From Bacteroidota bacterium (GTDB lineage Bacteria; Bacteroidota; Bacteroidia; Chitinophagales; Chitinophagaceae): a stretch of 11,557 bases of DNA. Each line of letters opens with the position of its first letter. Position 1 is the first letter of the stretch. The stretch lies in contig CANETM010000027.1 in assembly GCA_947441205.1 (NCBI GenBank), positions 1 through 11,557 of the forward strand, read 5' to 3'. The position numbers and the translations under genes are program-made. This document shows positions 9,201 to 11,557 of the stretch, in pieces. Below the pieces are notes generated by a model. The model was not told the DNA's origin. It worked only from the letters and a program-made list of their open reading frames with translations, and ran no database searches.

Positions 9201-10729
9201 CTCAATACGGCAAGTGGTGTATCCGTTCCCATTGAACCGATTGGCTCTTTACCATCTAAGGCCATTGGAATAATGATTTGTTCTAAATCTTCTTTAGAAT
9301 ATCCAAATGCTTTTTGATATTTGAATATTTGATCATGCTCCAAATGTGTAAATTGAATTCTTGGTTCAGGTAATTCTTCTAATCTAATTTTATATTTATT
9401 TAACCAATCACCATAAGGTTGTTGGCTGCAAATTTTTTCTTTTAATTCAGTGTCGCTAATAATACGACCAGCTTCCATATCCACCACAAACATTTTACCA
9501 GGTTGTAAACGTCCTTTTTCAATAACTGTTGATGGGTCAATTGGTAAAGCTCCTGTTTCGGAAGCCATAATTACACGGTCATCATTAGTAACACAATATC
9601 TTGAAGGACGTAATCCATTTCTGTCCAAAGTAGCGCCAATCATTTTGCCATTGGTAAAGGAAATAGAAGCAGGTCCATCCCAAGGTTCCATAATGGCTGC
9701 ATGATACTCGTAAAATGCTTTTTTAACAGGATCCATTAAATCATTGCCATCCCAGGCTTCTGGAATTAACATCATCATTACATGGGGTAAGCTACGACCA
9801 CTTAATGTTAATAGTTCAATGACGTTATCTAAGCAAGCACTATCTGATTGTCCTGAAGTTACAACTGGTAAAACCATATCTAATTCTTCCTTGCTGAAAT
9901 AAGGAGAGAAAAAACTAGACTCATTTGAACGTAACCAGTTTAAGTTTCCTTGTAAAGTATTGATTTCTCCATTGTGTGCTATATAGCGGAAGGGTTGTGC
10001 CAATTTCCATGAAGGGAAAGTGTTGGTTGCAAAACGAGAGTGCACTAAACCAAAGGCAGATACTACACGTTTATCACTTAAGTCAGGAAAATATTCACGA
10101 ACTTGATGACTTGTTAATTGTCCTTTGTAGACAATGGTATTTTGAGATAAAGAAGTGATATAAAATCCAATATCGTCTTTTTTGATACTATTATTAATGG
10201 TATGTGATGCGTAGTTTCTTAAAATAAATAATTTGCGTTCAAAGTCTTCTGCATCTTTTACATGGTCTGGTTTTTTAATAAACACTTGCTCCATTATGGG
10301 CTCCACTGATAAAGCGGTTGGTCCAATGGGGTCTCTGTTTACTGGAACTTTTCTGTAGCCAATAATTTCTATATTTAATTTTTCAGCGGCACGTGCAAAT
10401 ATCTCCTTACACTCTTCAACAATACTATTATCAGTTGGGAAAAACATAAAGCCCACACCATAATCACCTGCATTTGGTAAATGCATTCCACGATATAATA
10501 ATTCATCAAAGAAAAACTCATGTGGTATTTGAATCATAATACCTGCACCATCACCTGTATTCACCTCGCTTCCACTTCCACCACGGTGTTCCATATTTTC
10601 CAATATGGTTAAAGCATCACTCACATTTTGATGTGATTTTTTTCCTTTAATATTGGCAACAAAACCAATTCCACATGCGTCATGTTCAAAAGCAGGATCA
10701 TACAATCCTAATGGCTGATTTTCAATCAT
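6206..10729 (-). CDS. gltB: Glutamate synthase large subunit
   Basis: This is the alpha subunit of glutamate synthase (GOGAT), 1507 residues, normal length. It hydrolyses glutamine, channels the ammonia to 2-oxoglutarate and reduces the product to glutamate. The class II glutamine amidotransferase domain has its nucleophile at Cys19 in EHDACGIGF, so an 18-residue propeptide should be removed. HNGEINT at 252-258 supplies oxyanion-hole residues, and HSRFATNT lies just before it. A central domain follows. The FMN/2-oxoglutarate barrel (about 870-1230) includes GKSNTGEGGEDP and TPGVGLISPPPHHD. The 3Fe-4S cysteines are Cys1131, Cys1137 and Cys1142 (C-x5-C-x4-C). The C-terminal GXGXG beta-helix (about 1300-1490) contains GTAGQSFGAF and GDHGCEYMTGG. 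All key residues are present. The start fits Bacillus-type GltB N-termini. It pairs with gltD downstream. Upstream lies a 188-bp spacer with symmetric repeats but no textbook promoter. Confidence 0.98.
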   Translation of the reverse strand: MIENQPLGLYDPAFEHDACGIGFVANIKGKKSHQNVSDALTILENMEHRGGSGSEVNTGDGAGIMIQIPHEFFFDELLYRGMHLPNAGDYGVGFMFFPTDNSIVEECKEIFARAAEKLNIEIIGYRKVPVNRDPIGPTALSVEPIMEQVFIKKPDHVKDAEDFERKLFILRNYASHTINNSIKKDDIGFYITSLSQNTIVYKGQLTSHQVREYFPDLSDKRVVSAFGLVHSRFATNTFPSWKLAQPFRYIAHNGEINTLQGNLNWLRSNESSFFSPYFSKEELDMVLPVVTSGQSDSACLDNVIELLTLSGRSLPHVMMMLIPEAWDGNDLMDPVKKAFYEYHAAIMEPWDGPASISFTNGKMIGATLDRNGLRPSRYCVTNDDRVIMASETGALPIDPSTVIEKGRLQPGKMFVVDMEAGRIISDTELKEKICSQQPYGDWLNKYKIRLEELPEPRIQFTHLEHDQIFKYQKAFGYSKEDLEQIIIPMALDGKEPIGSMGTDTPLAVLSDQPQHITSYFKQLFAQVTNPPIDPIRERMVMSLATFVGSQGSLLIEDPMASHCLALKHPILTNHELEKVRSIDTGIFQAKTLQCYFRADGKEGSLKRGLDRLCRYAVDAVEDGFEVIVLTDRSIDSEHAAIPSLLACSSVHHHLIKKGLRGKVGIIVEAGDVWEVHHYACLIGFGATAINPYLAMSSIRDMKLSGHIKTDLDDKYLKKNYIKAVNEGLYKVFSKMGISTLQSYQGAQIFEIIGINKDLVNRHFTGATSRIEGMGLDEIAREILAKHNIAFPKKAADIDRLPVGGIYQWKRRGEAHLFNPQTIHALQHATSVGDYASFKKYSKLVNDQGEKACTLRSLFDFKPTRPSISIDEVEPASNIYKRFATGAMSFGSISWEAHTTLAIAMNRLGGKSNTGEGGEDPIRYEKMENGDSMRSAIKQVASARFGVTSQYLTEADEIQIKMAQGAKPGEGGQLPGDKVDDWIGKTRHSTPGVGLISPPPHHDIYSIEDLSQLIFDLKNANRAARINVKLVSKAGVGTIAAGVTKAKADVVLIAGFDGGTGASPLSSIKHTGLPWELGLAETHQTLVKNKLRSRVVVQADGQMKTGRDIAIAALLGAEEWGVATAALVVEGCIMMRKCHMNTCPVGVATQDPELRKRFKGDPDHVVKFFEFITQELREIMAELGFKTVNEMIGQVDALTMRNNINHWKYKNLDLSAVLYKEPADASVGLYQTEIQDQGLADVLDWKLLSVAQPAILKKEKITAAFEIKNTDRTVGTILSNEITKVHKGAGLPEDTIHFKFKGTAGQSFGAFNTAGVTLELEGDANDYFGKGLSGAQLIVYPDKKATFVPENNILIGNVAFYGATSGSSYIRGKAGERFAVRNSGASVVVEGIGDHGCEYMTGGLAVILGPTGRNFAAGMSGGIAYVYNVQNDFDSLCNKEMVDLDPVGAEDIAELQKLIQAHYDKTGSSVAKFILSDLDNQLKHFIKVFPRDYKKVLQTRKKLANAGK

Positions 10730-10855
10730 ACTAATTCAATTGATTAATGTAGATAATCTAGGGTAAACCGATCCGTGGAAAATTACAAAAAAATAGGGAG
10801 TTTTGGTAGTGGTTTATCAATATAATTACTAACCATTTGAAATATACTAAACCGG

Positions 10856-10863
10856 AAACGTTT
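10856..10863. other. ACGT-centred palindrome AAACGTTT
   Basis: This perfect 8-bp palindrome sits in GGAAACGTTTTC, the general shape of a LacI-family operator (CG-centred dyad). It lies 127 bp upstream of the gltB ATG. No regulator gene is in the window, so a binding protein is only conjecture. Confidence 0.3.
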
Positions 10864-10884
10864 TCATTAGATAATTTCAAATAA

Positions 10885-10894
10885 CGAACGTTCG
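10885..10894. other. ACGT-centred palindrome CGAACGTTCG
   Basis: This perfect 10-bp palindrome is notably GC-richer than its surroundings. It lies within the spacer of the ATTTCAAAT/ATTTGAAAT inverted repeat, and its centre is 30 bp from that of AAACGTTT. It could be an operator half of a paired site upstream of gltB, or chance. Confidence 0.35.
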
Positions 10895-10917
10895 CATTCG
10901 ACTTAAATTTGAAATCA

Positions 10918-11557
10918 TTAAACGATGTCGATCCTGAATTGTGCACCAAACATTTGTTTAGTGAGTTTTTGTTGCTTTGGAAATAAACCAAAAATTGAAC
11001 TTCCAGAACCCGTCATGCTTGCGTAAATAGCACCTTGTTGATACAACATTTGTTTTAATTCACCAATGATAGGGTGGGCATTTATGATGGGTGCTTCGAA
11101 ATCGTTTATTAAATCGTTTTTCCAATTTGTAATAGGACCTGAAACAATTTCTGAAATAGTTTTTTGTTTATCATGGGGATTAATTTGACTAAAGGCCCAT
11201 GCAGTTGAAATATGAATACCAGGATGAATTAACACTATTTGAAAATTAGCTAAATCACAATTGAATGATTGTAAAATTTCTCCTCGTCCTTTTGCATGAC
11301 ATGCATTTTCATAAATAAAAAATGCGCAGTCGCTTCCTAAAGTTGATGCATAATCAACAAGCTGTTCATTATTTAATCCTAAATTAAATTGTTGATTTAA
11401 TAGTTTTAATACAGCAGTGCCATCGCTTGAACCTCCACCTAATCCGGCTCCCAATGGAATATTTTTGTGCAAATGCATTTTAATGGAGGGAATGGCAGGA
11501 AAATCTTTTTTTAATAAATGATAAGCTTTAACACATAAGTTTTGTGAATGATCGCCA
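10918..11557 (-). CDS. ispE: 4-diphosphocytidyl-2-C-methyl-D-erythritol kinase (IspE), N-terminus cut by window edge
   Basis: IspE is the GHMP-family kinase that phosphorylates CDP-methylerythritol in the non-mevalonate (MEP) isoprenoid pathway in the cytoplasm. The frame stays open past the internal Met at 11478 to the right edge and ends in TAA at 10918-10920, giving 212 visible residues. The ATP-binding GHMP loop is PLGAGLGGGSSDGT at visible residues 34-47. The presumed catalytic Asp is visible residue 76, in LGSDCAFFI, matching GADVP in E. coli IspE. The C-terminal GHMP motif is MTGSGSSIFGLF. Family members have about 270-285 residues, so roughly 60 N-terminal residues, including the conserved Lys/Asn substrate-binding start, are outside. 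It precedes gltB on the same strand with a 188-bp gap and no clear terminator. It points to the MEP route for isoprenoid synthesis. Confidence 0.94.
   Translation of the reverse strand, partial: GDHSQNLCVKAYHLLKKDFPAIPSIKMHLHKNIPLGAGLGGGSSDGTAVLKLLNQQFNLGLNNEQLVDYASTLGSDCAFFIYENACHAKGRGEILQSFNCDLANFQIVLIHPGIHISTAWAFSQINPHDKQKTISEIVSGPITNWKNDLINDFEAPIINAHPIIGELKQMLYQQGAIYASMTGSGSSIFGLFPKQQKLTKQMFGAQFRIDIV

Larger units (their letters stand above)
10835..10915. repeat. Three copies of the symmetric 9-mer ATTTSAAAT
   Basis: ATTTGAAAT occurs at 10835-10843 and 10907-10915, and its reverse complement ATTTCAAAT at 10874-10882. The last two form a perfect 9-bp inverted repeat with a 24-nt spacer, extending to 11 of 12 matching positions. 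Reading the rest of the window I found only one other copy, at about 6933-6941 inside gltB. The clustering suggests protein-binding sites or a weak mRNA stem behind ispE. Confidence 0.5.
10730..10917 (-). promoter_or_regulatory. gltB upstream region with repeated symmetric elements
   Basis: This 188-bp spacer lies between the ispE stop and the gltB ATG. It contains three copies of ATTTSAAAT and two ACGT-centred palindromes, listed separately. No exact TAnnTTTG octamer is present on the minus strand. The nearest are TATATTTC (10846-10839) and TATTTTTTTG (10795-10786), the latter with a TTG at 10820-10818 but loose spacing. No U-tract terminator follows ispE, so read-through from ispE into gltB remains possible. 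No small gene is evident. Confidence 0.4.

Noticed and set aside
10758..10991. 77-codon minus-strand reading frame overlapping the ispE end and the spacer
   Set aside because: It overlaps the confirmed ispE 3' end in another frame, and its sequence resembles no family I know; a chance frame in AT-rich DNA.
1..11557. Mobile element, CRISPR, toxin-antitoxin, phage or defence system
   Set aside because: The six genes are intact or edge-cut housekeeping genes filling nearly all the window, with no transposase, integrase, repeat array or unexplained coding space.

Overview
The window carries six genes, all on the minus strand: ispE (cut by the right edge), gltB, gltD, amt, a plsC-type acyltransferase, and priA (cut by the left edge). 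The DNA is AT-rich. The starts lack clear Shine-Dalgarno sequences, and at least one promoter fits the Bacteroidota pattern (-33 TTG, -7 TAnnTTTG). The protein sequences also read as Bacteroidota, possibly a Chitinophaga-class lineage; that finer placement is only an impression.

Layout in transcription order (right to left). The 3' part of ispE (isoprenoid precursor synthesis) ends at 10918. A 188-bp spacer with several symmetric sequence elements follows. Next is the gltBD pair, encoding both subunits of NADPH-type glutamate synthase, closed by a strong symmetric terminator at 4605-4640. Then comes a separate amt unit (ammonium channel) with a recognisable promoter at 4460-4489 and a terminator-like hairpin at 2978-3005. 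A membrane lysophospholipid acyltransferase starts only 17 nt after that hairpin's U-tract. Last is priA, the replication-restart helicase, of which 710 residues are visible.

How the genes work together: Amt brings ammonium into the cell. Glutamine synthetase, not in this window, would fix it as glutamine. GltBD then moves the glutamine amide onto 2-oxoglutarate to give glutamate. So amt plus gltBD is a compact nitrogen-assimilation block, although no PII (glnK/glnB) gene is visible beside amt. ispE, the acyltransferase and priA are unrelated housekeeping genes.

I see no mobile element, CRISPR array, RNA gene, defence system or other undescribed system. The points worth a second look are non-coding: the repeated ATTTSAAAT element and two ACGT-centred palindromes upstream of gltB, the hairpin immediately before the acyltransferase start, and the amt promoter, which decides the amt start codon.
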